Below are positions 1 to 6,591 of a DNA stretch of 10,659 nt, in pieces. Origin of the DNA: JALYXS01 sp051003795. Its GTDB lineage: Bacteria > Acidobacteriota > Terriglobia > Bryobacterales > Bryobacteraceae. Under the pieces are notes generated by a model. The model saw nothing but the letters and a program-made list of their open reading frames with translations, was not told the origin of the DNA and searched no databases. The number at the start of each line of letters is the position of its first letter. The stretch's first letter is position 1. Location: contig JBPCKZ010000102.1 of NCBI GenBank assembly GCA_051003795.1, forward strand, positions 1-10,659, given 5' to 3'. Both the position numbers and the translations under genes were made by a program.

Positions 1-30
1 CTGGACATCGCCATTCCTCTCGCCGGGTAA
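1..30 (+). CDS. Possible C-terminal tail of an upstream gene (partial)
   Basis: Frame 1 reads nine residues, LDIAIPLAG, followed by a TAA stop at 28-30. The base composition is GC-rich and coding-like here and drops immediately afterwards, which is why I suspect the end of an upstream gene. A 6-bp hairpin (21-26 pairing with 32-37, loop GTAAA) straddles the stop, but no T-run follows it. Nine residues are too few to assign any family, so this may be chance. Confidence 0.25.
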   Translation: MDIAIPLAG

Positions 31-249
31 ACCGGCGGCAGAACGACCTTAACAGTTATGCCGCGCAAAATTCATGCATCTCTGCCGAAAACTCACACTG
101 CACATGGGGTAGAAACCTAATTTGGACAAGAGTGATCAGGAATGTTATTTTTATGACCCAGTAGTATTAACCTGGTATTGCGAGTGGATGAGCGGCAAGC
201 CGCGTGTCCAAACAATATCAAGCTCAGAACAAGAAAAGGATGGATTCCA
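31..249. other. Upstream intergenic region, comparatively AT-rich
   Basis: No credible gene lies here. Short frames crossing it are not protein-like. TTGGAC at 122-127 and TATTTT at 146-151, 18 bases apart, form the best promoter-like pair for the MDR gene, but the match is weak (three and four of six bases). The AT-rich patches at 60-180 contrast with the GC-rich genes further right. Confidence 0.4.
236..240 (+). promoter_or_regulatory. Ribosome binding site deciding the MDR gene start
   Basis: AAGGA lies nine bases upstream of ATG at 250. It supports that ATG over a TTG at 178 in the same frame, which would add 24 residues unlike the start of any MDR protein I know. Confidence 0.6.
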
Positions 250-1254
250 ATGCCCGCAAATACAGCCGCCTGGTCAGTCGCCAAATATGCCGAACTTGAG
301 GTCAAGTCCGCGCGGTATACTCCGCCGCGCGAGAACGAGATCGTCGTTAAGAATCACGCAGTATCCATCAACCCGCTGGATTGGATGAAACAGCGCGCCG
401 GTGACTGCCTGTTTTCCTGGGTCAAATACCCCTTCATCTTCGGTTCGGATCTCGCAGGAGAAGTTGTTGAGGTCGGCTCCGGCGTTTCTCGTTTCAAGGT
501 AGGTGATCGAGTCCTCAGCCATGCTGTGGGAGTCGACAAGAAGCGTAACAGCGCGGCGGAGGGCGCATTTCAGCAATACACCGTCGTTCTCGCCCGCATG
601 GCAGCACCCATCCCCCGCACCATGTCTTACGAAGACGCCGCCGTTCTACCCTTGGCTCTGTCCACCGCAGCCTGCGGTCTATTCCAGAAAGATCAGCTGG
701 CTCTTCAATATCCCTCGGAAGCGCGGAAAGCCACGGACAAGACCCTTCTGGTATGGGGAGGATCGACGAGCGTCGGCAGCAACGCCATTCAACTCGCCGT
801 CGCTGCCGGCTACGAGGTCATCACCACGTCTTCGCCAAGAAATTTCGACTACGTCAAGAAGCTCGGCGCGAGTCAAGTCTTCGACTACAACAGCCAGACC
901 GTCGTCAAGGACATTATCCGAGCTTTCAAGGGTAAGACGATCGCCGGAGCACTTGCCATGGGAGCTGGATCGGCTGAAGCCTGTTTCGACATTGTCCACG
1001 CGTGCCAAGGTGACAAATTCGTCTCGATCGCTACGTTTCCCATATCGTTTGAAAAAATGACGAAGGGCTCTAACATAGGCTTTCAGTTTCTCCGGCAGGC
1101 CCCGAAGCTCTTGTCGTTCAACGTTTCGAGGATGTTGAAATCCCTCACCCAGCATATCCGCTCGAAGTTCATCTTCGGGACTTCTCTAATGGACAACGAG
1201 GTGAGTAGGGTCGTTTACGTGGATTTTCTGCCCCGGGCCCTCGCGGAGGGTTGA
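250..1254 (+). CDS. Zinc-independent MDR oxidoreductase (trans-enoyl reductase-like), C-terminus cut by an in-frame TGA
   Basis: This is an NAD(P)H-dependent oxidoreductase of the medium-chain dehydrogenase/reductase superfamily, in the quinone/enoyl reductase branch annotated as zinc-binding alcohol dehydrogenase domain protein. The GroES-like N-terminal domain is residues 1-130 and includes NHAVSINPLDW (35-45), GSDLAGEVVEVGSG (65-78) and GDRV (85-88). The Rossmann domain carries the nucleotide-binding GGSTSVGS at 170-177 and VKKLGASQVFDY at 202-213. The cysteine cluster for structural zinc is absent. These motifs closely resemble fungal ToxD-type enoyl reductases; the substrate is unknown. 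The start at ATG 250 is backed by an AAGGA site. Translation stops at TGA 1252-1254 after DFLPRALAEG, and the expected last 37 residues follow in the same frame. The product is therefore truncated unless the stop is read through. The gene and its upstream region look less GC-rich than the rest, so transfer is possible. Confidence 0.8.
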   Translation: MPANTAAWSVAKYAELEVKSARYTPPRENEIVVKNHAVSINPLDWMKQRAGDCLFSWVKYPFIFGSDLAGEVVEVGSGVSRFKVGDRVLSHAVGVDKKRNSAAEGAFQQYTVVLARMAAPIPRTMSYEDAAVLPLALSTAACGLFQKDQLALQYPSEARKATDKTLLVWGGSTSVGSNAIQLAVAAGYEVITTSSPRNFDYVKKLGASQVFDYNSQTVVKDIIRAFKGKTIAGALAMGAGSAEACFDIVHACQGDKFVSIATFPISFEKMTKGSNIGFQFLRQAPKLLSFNVSRMLKSLTQHIRSKFIFGTSLMDNEVSRVVYVDFLPRALAEG

Positions 1255-1368
1255 TCTGTCGCCACCCCGGAGCCGTATGTCGTCGGAAATGGGCTCCATT
1301 CCATACAAGCCGGGCTCGACCTTCAGATGAAGGGCGTATCCGCCAGGAAGGTGGTCGTCTCTCTCTAA
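1255..1368 (+). pseudogene. C-terminal remnant of the MDR gene downstream of the premature stop
   Basis: Continuing in the same frame past TGA 1252-1254, codons 1255-1365 encode 37 residues and end at TAA 1366-1368. They include PEPYVVGNGLHSIQAGLDLQ and finish with KGVSARKVVVSL. This matches the usual end of the family (PEP-x-VVGKGLE-x-IQ-x(8)-KKGVSAKKVVV-x-L, from memory). One C-to-T change turning an Arg CGA codon into TGA would explain the break, since the family usually has Gly-Arg at this place. With the remnant the protein would be 372 residues, close to family length. Either the gene is a recent pseudogene, the stop is read through, or it is a sequencing error. Confidence 0.75.
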
Positions 1369-1382
1369 TTTCGGTCGTTCGG

Positions 1383-1420
1383 GTTGCCGCCCAGGCCGGT
1401 GAATTTGACGTTCTCATTGC
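1383..1420 (-). repeat. 38-bp exact copy of part of the secreted-protein gene (copy A)
   Basis: These 38 bases are identical to 2816-2853 and have the same orientation. In the intact gene they encode residues 27-39 (SNENVKFTGLGGN). Here the copy sits 14 bases after the MDR gene's original TAA stop and is fused directly to the purH fragment at 1420/1421. The shared base at the junction is a single C, so the join looks like an illegitimate deletion. Confidence 0.9.
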
Positions 1421-1652
1421 GCTGAAATCGAGCCATTGTTGGCTGCGCAGTTCATCGGGAATCGGGGTGTAAGAATCCGGAGATACGGCAAAGGCGACAT
1501 CCTCGTAATTCTTCGCCGCCGAGCGGATCATGGTGGGGCCGGCCATGTCGATATTCTCGATCGGATCGCTCAATGGCGAATCCGCTTTTGCCGCGGCTTT
1601 TTCGAATCGATACAGGTTTACGACCACCATGTCGATGGGCGCAATCCCATGC
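1421..1652 (-). pseudogene. Degenerate internal fragment of purH
   Basis: This segment aligns base for base with 4012-4242 inside the intact purH gene, with 13 substitutions and one extra T at about 1444, or about 94% identity. It corresponds to purH residues 92-168, the end of the IMP cyclohydrolase (MGS-like) domain. On the minus strand the conserved core NIDIGGPTM has become NIDMAGPTM, and several other changes alter residues (Q to R, A to S, L to P twice, Q to E, V to F). The 1-base insertion shifts the frame near the downstream end. It has neither the purH start nor the transformylase domain, so it cannot encode an enzyme. An open frame starting near 1654 runs through it into unrelated sequence and is not credible as a gene. 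Confidence 0.9.
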
Positions 1653-1663
1653 ACCGGGCGCGC

Positions 1664-2932
1664 TCAGTTCTGCACGGGGATCAGCAGAGTCTGGGGGAGA
1701 TTAGTCCCGCCGAGCGAGAACGTCAACGGAACGGAATCGCCGGCCGCAACGTTCGGCACTACCACGTTGAACTGATACAGACCGATGTAGCCCGGCGCGA
1801 ATCCGGAGTACAGCACCGTTGCGGGCATCCCCGCGAACGAGACCTGAAAGTTGGAGCGGAGCGTGTCGGTTTGCTGAACGATTTGGCCGGCGGCGTAATC
1901 CGGCGCCACTGGTCCGAAACCCACGCCGTACAACGTGATGGCATCTCCCGGTCTTGCGCGCCGCGAGGGTACCCGCGGGATTGCGCCGGGAGGCAGCACA
2001 AAGGTGAGGCCATCCGAAAAAAGAGCCGTGACATACTGGCCCGCGCCGAGCCTGAACGCCGGCGGCGAAAGGAGTCCAGGCTCCACGGAATTCACCGTAA
2101 CGGTGGCGGGGATGCCGACCCCGCCCGCCGTGGTCACCACCAACGGTTGCGGTCCGGTCCCAACGCCCGAAGGCACCTGCACATCCACCTGTCCCGGGCT
2201 GACGAAATAGACAAACGCGGGCTGTCCGCCCACGGTTACCGTGGTTCCAGCCAAGGCCGTGGGCGCCTGGATCCCGTTGAAATCCGCGGTACCCCACACG
2301 CGGAATTGGGTGGTACCGAGGTTTGTGCCGAAGATTTCGATCCAGGAGCCGGGCGCGATTGCGGAAAATCCTCCGTAATCGCTCGCGCTGATCACCCCCA
2401 GCGAGGTTCGGACGATTGGAGTGGCATCGAACGCGCCCGAGATGGGTCCGCTAAGCGTGGCGTTCGGTGTAAGCCCTACCTGTCCGACCGCGCAAACCGG
2501 AATGCCCGAGCACGTGGCGCCGGAAAAAGTGAAATTAAAGTGCGATGGATCGTAAAACGTGACGGAGGAACCGTCGCTTTCCATTATCGTCATCACCAGG
2601 GAACCGGCGGTCAAGTTAAAAAAAATGAGATCGCCTCCGGGGACTGACGAAATGGCTGTGAGCGGCGTTGGGCCATTACCGGGATAAGCGAGCACAAACT
2701 TGAAAGTGCCGCCCCCGCCGAGTCCGGTAAACGGGCCCGACACGGTGCACTTCGTATTGGTCCCGTCGAATGCGCAAGATCCCCAGGTGACGCTACTCTG
2801 GCCCGCGCCGGACGCGTTGCCGCCCAGGCCGGTGAATTTGACGTTCTCATTGCTCTGCCCGAGCGCGATCACCGTCGCCGATGCTCTCGGCATCACGCCG
2901 GCCAGACACAGAAACGTTATCAGTCTAATCAC
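1664..2932 (-). CDS. Secreted protein with Solibacter-type C-terminal (IPT/TIG-like) domain
   Basis: This 422-residue protein is probably exported; its function is unknown. It starts at GTG 2932, preceded by AGGAG (2944-2940) with a 7-base spacer. That start gives a clean signal peptide (IRLITFLCLAGVMPRASA, cleavage near residue 19). A longer open frame reaching 3061 overlaps the end of purH and encodes an implausible basic leader. Residues 20-170 are a beta-rich, Gly/Ser/Thr-rich region with three or four cysteines. Residues 180-420 match the Solibacter C-terminal domain family (TIGR03437-like): IAPGSWIEIFGTNLG (192-206), FVYFVSPGQVDVQVP (240-254), LYGVGFGPV (334-342) and a last strand ending LLIPVQN. 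It lies 52 bases after purH on the same strand and is probably read from the same transcript, although no functional link to purine synthesis is apparent. Part of it is copied at 1383-1420. Confidence 0.8.
   Translation of the reverse strand: MIRLITFLCLAGVMPRASATVIALGQSNENVKFTGLGGNASGAGQSSVTWGSCAFDGTNTKCTVSGPFTGLGGGGTFKFVLAYPGNGPTPLTAISSVPGGDLIFFNLTAGSLVMTIMESDGSSVTFYDPSHFNFTFSGATCSGIPVCAVGQVGLTPNATLSGPISGAFDATPIVRTSLGVISASDYGGFSAIAPGSWIEIFGTNLGTTQFRVWGTADFNGIQAPTALAGTTVTVGGQPAFVYFVSPGQVDVQVPSGVGTGPQPLVVTTAGGVGIPATVTVNSVEPGLLSPPAFRLGAGQYVTALFSDGLTFVLPPGAIPRVPSRRARPGDAITLYGVGFGPVAPDYAAGQIVQQTDTLRSNFQVSFAGMPATVLYSGFAPGYIGLYQFNVVVPNVAAGDSVPLTFSLGGTNLPQTLLIPVQN
2816..2853 (-). repeat. 38-bp source copy inside the secreted-protein gene (copy B)
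   Basis: This is the partner of the exact 38-bp repeat at 1383-1420. It is in-frame coding sequence for residues 27-39, just after the signal peptide, so it is the parental copy. Confidence 0.9.
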
Positions 2933-2939
2933 AGGGAGT

Positions 2940-2944
2940 CTCCT
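2940..2944 (-). promoter_or_regulatory. Ribosome binding site of the secreted-protein gene
   Basis: AGGAG on the minus strand, seven bases before GTG 2932. It decides the start in favour of GTG and the signal peptide, over upstream codons that overlap the purH coding region. Confidence 0.65.
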
Positions 2945-2984
2945 GCGATTAGTTGTGCAGCCGTTGCTGAAACAATCTCTTAAA

Positions 2985-4514
2985 CTAATGCCGGAAATGG
3001 CGCACGCCGGTGAACACCATCGCCAGGCCGAGCCGGTCCGCCGCGGCGATCGCTTCGGCATCCTTCACCGAGCCGCCCGGTTGAATCACCGCCGTCACGC
3101 CGTGTTTGGCCGCCTCTTCGATGCCATCGGGGAATGGAAAGAAGGCGTCGGAGCCGATCACCGTTCCCTGCAAGGGCAGCACCGCTTTTTGAGCGCCAAT
3201 GCGCACCGAATCCACGCGGCTCATTTGACCCGCACCGATCCCCACCGTCCGGCCCGCGCGCGCATACACGATGGCATTCGATTTCACGTGCTTGGCAATT
3301 TTCCATGCGAACTCGAGCGCACTCCACTCCTCTTCGGTCGGCGCGCGCCGCGTCTTCACCTCCGCCGAATGAGGCGCGAGTTTGTGCGCATCCACGGTCT
3401 GGGCGAGGTAACCGCCCGAAATGCTTTTCACTATCAGCGATTCCGGACCCGGTATCGCCTTTAACAGGCGCAAGTTCTTCTTGGCGCTCAAGACGGCAAT
3501 CGCCTCGGGCGAGAAATCCGGCGCGGCGATGGCCTCGATGAACGTCTTCACTACCTCGGAAGCGGTCTCTTCATCCACCCGGGCGTTGAATCCGATCACG
3601 CCTCCAAACGCCGACACCGGATCGCATTCGAGCGCCTTGCGATAGCTCTCGGCCAGCGTGTTTTGCTCGGCACACCCGCACGGATTGGCGTGCTTGACGA
3701 TTACGGCCGCGGGTCGCTCGAATTCGTTAATCAGCAGCCACGCGGCGTCAAGATCGACCAGATTGTTGTAGGAAAGCTCCTTGCCGTGCAACTGTTCGCC
3801 GCCGGCGACCCCGGTCGGCGAACTCCCGTAGAGCGCCGCCGATTGATGCGGATTCTCGCCATACCGGAGATCCATTCGCTTGGGGGCGCGCACGTCGAGA
3901 GTGGCGGGGAGCGCGGGGGCATCCGCCCGCGCGATCAATCGCGCGGCGATCGCGCGGTCGTAATCCGCCGTGGTCTGAAATGCCCGTTGCGCGAGTTTCC
4001 AGCAGGTCTCCGCTGAAATCGAGCCATTGTTGGCGCGCAGTTCATCGAGAATCGGGGTGTAAGAATCCGGCGATACGGCAACGGCGACATCCTGGTAATT
4101 CTTCGCCGCCGAGCGGATCATGGTGGGACCGCCGATGTCGATATTCTCGATCAGATCGCTCAATGGCGCGTCCGCTTTCGCCGCGGCTTTTTCGAATTGA
4201 TACAGGTTTACGACCACCATGTCGATGGGCGCGATCCCATGCGCCGCGAGCGCTTCCATGTGGACCGGATTGGCGCGGATCGCCAGAATTCCGCCGGTGA
4301 TGTTGGGATGCATCGTCTTAACGCGGCCGTCGAGCATTTCCGGGAAGCCGGTCACTTCGGCGACATCGCGAACGGGGATGCCCGATCCCCGCAGCAGCTT
4401 GGCGGTTCCTCCGGTCGAGACGATCTCAATCGAGAGTTTGCTCAGTTGGCGCGCGAATTCCACGATGCCGGTTTTATCGGTGACGCTGATCAGGACGCGC
4501 TGAATTTTGGGCAC
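2985..4514 (-). CDS. purH: Bifunctional AICAR transformylase / IMP cyclohydrolase
   Basis: PurH carries out the last two steps of purine synthesis in the cytoplasm: formylation of AICAR with 10-formyltetrahydrofolate, then ring closure to IMP. All 509 residues of a normal-length enzyme are present. The N-terminal MGS-like cyclohydrolase domain (1-150) has SVTDKTGI (10-17), STGGTAKLL (33-41), GRVKTMHP (63-70) and NIDIGGPTMIRSAAKNY (124-140). The transformylase domain has RYGENPHQ (217-224), the catalytic Lys-His pair in KHANPCG (274-280), DPVSAFGG (298-305), KSNAIV (411-416), GAGQMSRVDS (428-437), SDAFFPF (455-461) and the terminal FTGVRHFRH. The start is GTG 4514; an in-frame TAG at 4562-4560 limits any extension and no ATG lies between. 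No good Shine-Dalgarno site sits next to it. It is divergent from the porin gene and is followed 52 bases on by the secreted-protein gene. Residues 92-168 are duplicated, degraded, at 1421-1652. Confidence 0.97.
   Translation of the reverse strand: MPKIQRVLISVTDKTGIVEFARQLSKLSIEIVSTGGTAKLLRGSGIPVRDVAEVTGFPEMLDGRVKTMHPNITGGILAIRANPVHMEALAAHGIAPIDMVVVNLYQFEKAAAKADAPLSDLIENIDIGGPTMIRSAAKNYQDVAVAVSPDSYTPILDELRANNGSISAETCWKLAQRAFQTTADYDRAIAARLIARADAPALPATLDVRAPKRMDLRYGENPHQSAALYGSSPTGVAGGEQLHGKELSYNNLVDLDAAWLLINEFERPAAVIVKHANPCGCAEQNTLAESYRKALECDPVSAFGGVIGFNARVDEETASEVVKTFIEAIAAPDFSPEAIAVLSAKKNLRLLKAIPGPESLIVKSISGGYLAQTVDAHKLAPHSAEVKTRRAPTEEEWSALEFAWKIAKHVKSNAIVYARAGRTVGIGAGQMSRVDSVRIGAQKAVLPLQGTVIGSDAFFPFPDGIEEAAKHGVTAVIQPGGSVKDAEAIAAADRLGLAMVFTGVRHFRH
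4012..4242 (-). repeat. Parental segment of the purH duplication
   Basis: This internal part of purH (residues 92-168) is the intact counterpart of the degenerate copy at 1421-1652. It is in frame and keeps the family consensus, so it is the source or the conserved sister copy. Confidence 0.9.
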
Positions 4515-4617
4515 GCACCATCGTACAAGAACCGGCTGGATCGGGCCAATACAAAAAATCTATTTCCGTTCCCTCCTTTCGGAACTTAAACTGATGACTG
4601 AATCGAGCGCCAAATAT

Positions 4618-5778
4618 ATGAAAATTGCCCTATATGGCTTAGCTTTCCTGTCGTGTGCATTCGCGGCCGCGGATAGCGACGAACAGGCTCAATCGACGCC
4701 GGCCACTCAGACCACTCCGGCGCCCCCGGACGCCGCGAAGCCGGCCGACGCGACACCGCCCGCGCCGCCTCCCAAATACAACGGTTTCGTTTTCAGCGCT
4801 CTTGGCGACGGATACTTCACTTTTAATTTCAATCATCCGGCTTCGGGTTCGAACCAACTCCAGAATTTCAATCTGAATTACGGCCAGCCGGAGCTGAATC
4901 TGGCCAAGATCACCATCGACAAGTCGGACAAAGCGTTCGGGTTCCATGTGGATGCCGGATTTGGCGAAGCCATGCGCTTGATTCACGCGCCCGATCCGGC
5001 CCCGCACGGCTTCAGCTATATCGAACAAATGTACGTGATCGCCAAACCGAATCACACGCACGGCGCGGAGTTCGATTTCGGCGAGTTCGTGACATCGGCG
5101 GGCGCCGAGGTGATCGAGAGTCCCACGAACTGGAATTATTCCCGCTCGCTTCTATTTGCCTGGGCGATCCCCTACTATCATTTCGGTTTCCGCTCGAGCG
5201 TTCCGATCACGAAGACGTTTTCGGCCGGCTTTCAGGTCGTCAATGCATGGAACACTTTGTGGGGTAACAACAATCTTAAAAATATCGGAGTCACCGCCGC
5301 GCTTACCAAGACGAAATTCGCGTGGACTTCAAATTACTATGAAGGGCCGAATCACTTAGGTACAGGTACGGGCAAGCGAAACCTTTTCGACACCACTTTG
5401 TTGCTCACGCCTAACGCAAAAGCAAATTTCTACATCAATTACGACTACGGGCGCGATAACCATATCGGACCGGGATACGACAGTTGGTATGGGATCGCCG
5501 GCGCCGCGCATTTTCAGATCACCAAGCAGATCTCGCTTTCACCGCGCGCGGAATGGTACAACGACGCGAGCGGTTTTACCACCGGCACGAAGCAGAAAGT
5601 GAAGGAAGGCACGATCACCGGAGAGTATAAGTACAACGATCACGTGATCGGCCGCCTCGAATTCCGGCATGACGCGTCGGATCAGCCGTTCTTCGATCGC
5701 GGCGCGCAGGTTGCCCGCAGCAAGGACATGAACACCGCTACAATTGCCCTAATGTTTCTCTTAGGCCCTCTGAAATGA
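4618..5778 (+). CDS. Outer-membrane beta-barrel porin, BBP2/OmpL-like
   Basis: This predicted outer-membrane protein probably lets small solutes into the periplasm. The chosen ATG at 4618 gives a signal peptide (MKIALYGLAFLSCAFAAA) and a 386-residue precursor; an in-frame ATG at 4594 would add eight residues to the front and is also possible. Residues 22-52 are a Pro/Ala/Thr-rich linker. From about 54 on the sequence alternates polar and aromatic residues as in barrel strands: YNGFVFSALGDGYFTFNFN (54-72), FNLNYGQPELNLAKITID (84-101), GFHVDAGFGEA (108-118), YIEQMYVIAK (134-143) and FDFGEFVTSAGAEVIESPTN (152-171). These are typical of the beta-barrel porin-2 family (PF07642-like). It ends in a hydrophobic strand, IALMFLLGPLK, without the classical terminal Phe. 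The start of the VOC gene follows 18 bases after the stop, so it probably heads the run of genes to its right. Substrate unknown. Confidence 0.8.
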   Translation: MKIALYGLAFLSCAFAAADSDEQAQSTPATQTTPAPPDAAKPADATPPAPPPKYNGFVFSALGDGYFTFNFNHPASGSNQLQNFNLNYGQPELNLAKITIDKSDKAFGFHVDAGFGEAMRLIHAPDPAPHGFSYIEQMYVIAKPNHTHGAEFDFGEFVTSAGAEVIESPTNWNYSRSLLFAWAIPYYHFGFRSSVPITKTFSAGFQVVNAWNTLWGNNNLKNIGVTAALTKTKFAWTSNYYEGPNHLGTGTGKRNLFDTTLLLTPNAKANFYINYDYGRDNHIGPGYDSWYGIAGAAHFQITKQISLSPRAEWYNDASGFTTGTKQKVKEGTITGEYKYNDHVIGRLEFRHDASDQPFFDRGAQVARSKDMNTATIALMFLLGPLK

Positions 5779-5784
5779 TTGTTT

Positions 5785-5790
5785 TATAAT
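5785..5790 (+). promoter_or_regulatory. Possible -10 box just upstream of the VOC gene
   Basis: A perfect TATAAT lies with its last base seven bases before the A of ATG 5797, so a transcript from it would begin at or next to the start codon. No convincing -35 hexamer lies 16-18 bases upstream, and there is no Shine-Dalgarno site before 5797. It sits in a short AT-rich patch in otherwise GC-rich DNA. It could be chance. Confidence 0.3.
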
Positions 5791-5796
5791 CCTTTC

Positions 5797-6585
5797 ATGC
5801 CGAATGTCGACCATCATGCGCCGGGCTCGTTCTGCTGGATCGAGCTGGGGACCACGGATCAAAACGCCGCGAAGAATTTTTACGGCTCCCTATTTGGATG
5901 GAAGGCCAACGATTTTCCCATGGGGCCGAACGAATACTACACCATGTTCCAACTGGACGGCCGCGATGCAGCCGCCGGTTATTCGCTGAGAGCCGACCAG
6001 CACGCGCAAGGCGTTCCGCCGCACTGGATGCTTTATATCGCCGTCGCGAGCGCCGATGAAAAGGCCAAGCTTGCAGGCGAGAAAGGCGGCAAGGCGATCG
6101 CGCCGCCGTTCGATGTGATGGATGTCGGGCGCATGGCCGTGCTCCAGGATCCGACCGGCGCGACATTCTCCATTTGGGAGGCGAAGAGGCACAAAGGCAC
6201 GGGGATCGCCGGAGTGCCGGGAACGCTTTGCTGGGCCGATCTGAGCACGCCCGATCCCGACCGAGCCAAGCAATTCTACTCGGACGCATTCAATTGGAAA
6301 ATTTCCACCGGCGAAGGCGGCGTCGCGGGCTATCTCCACATCCAGAACGGCGAGGAGCACATCGGCGGCATTCCCCCTCTCGCGCATCGCATGCCGAACG
6401 TTCCGCCCCACTGGCTCGCGTACTTCCTGGTCTCGAAGTGCGATGAATCGGCCGCCAAAGCGCGGCAACTGGGCGCAAGCCTGTTCATGCCTCCCACGAA
6501 TATCGAAAAGGTCGGGCGAATGGCCATCGTGGCCGATCCGCAGGGCGCGATATTCGCGATCTTCGAGCCATTGCCGCGCGCTTGA
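5797..6585 (+). CDS. VOC (glyoxalase/bleomycin-resistance fold) protein with two tandem domains
   Basis: This 262-residue cytoplasmic protein is built of two copies of the vicinal-oxygen-chelate domain, like the Cfp30B-type group. Domain 1 (about 8-130) has CWIELGTTDQNAAKNFYGSL, VPPHWMLYI (73-81) and VGRMAVLQDPTGATFSIWE (110-128). Domain 2 (about 138-258) repeats the pattern: CWADLSTPDPDRAKQFYSDA (145-164), VPPHWLAYF (202-210) and VGRMAIVADPQGAIFAIFE (239-257). The conserved Glu at the end of each domain (128, 257) is a usual metal-ligand position and Glu16/Asp148 occupy the first strand, but I cannot tell whether a metal is bound. No signal peptide. ATG 5797 is chosen because the domain starts right after it; a TTG at 5779 in frame is possible. 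It sits 18 bases after the porin stop and 6 bases before the PQQ dehydrogenase. The enzymatic activity, if any, is unknown. Confidence 0.85.
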   Translation: MPNVDHHAPGSFCWIELGTTDQNAAKNFYGSLFGWKANDFPMGPNEYYTMFQLDGRDAAAGYSLRADQHAQGVPPHWMLYIAVASADEKAKLAGEKGGKAIAPPFDVMDVGRMAVLQDPTGATFSIWEAKRHKGTGIAGVPGTLCWADLSTPDPDRAKQFYSDAFNWKISTGEGGVAGYLHIQNGEEHIGGIPPLAHRMPNVPPHWLAYFLVSKCDESAAKARQLGASLFMPPTNIEKVGRMAIVADPQGAIFAIFEPLPRA

Positions 6586-6591
6586 GCGGCG

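Noticed and set aside
21..37. Hairpin CGCCGG-GTAAA-CCGGCG as terminator of an upstream gene
   Set aside because: The stem overlaps the putative stop codon and no T-run follows; too weak to call.
1252..1254. TGA as a selenocysteine codon
   Set aside because: The site corresponds to an Arg near the C-terminus in relatives, not a redox-active Cys, and no clear SECIS-like hairpin was seen immediately downstream by eye.
1169..1654. 161-codon minus-strand open frame starting MHGIAPIDMVVV
   Set aside because: It is only the degenerate purH fragment, frame-shifted and then read through the 38-bp repeat and the antisense of the MDR tail. No start signal and no coherent domain.
1436..2647. 403-codon plus-strand open frame
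   Set aside because: It runs antisense to the secreted-protein gene and is rich in Arg/His/Gly, typical of shadow frames in high-GC DNA. The minus strand carries the signal peptide, ribosome site and recognisable domain.
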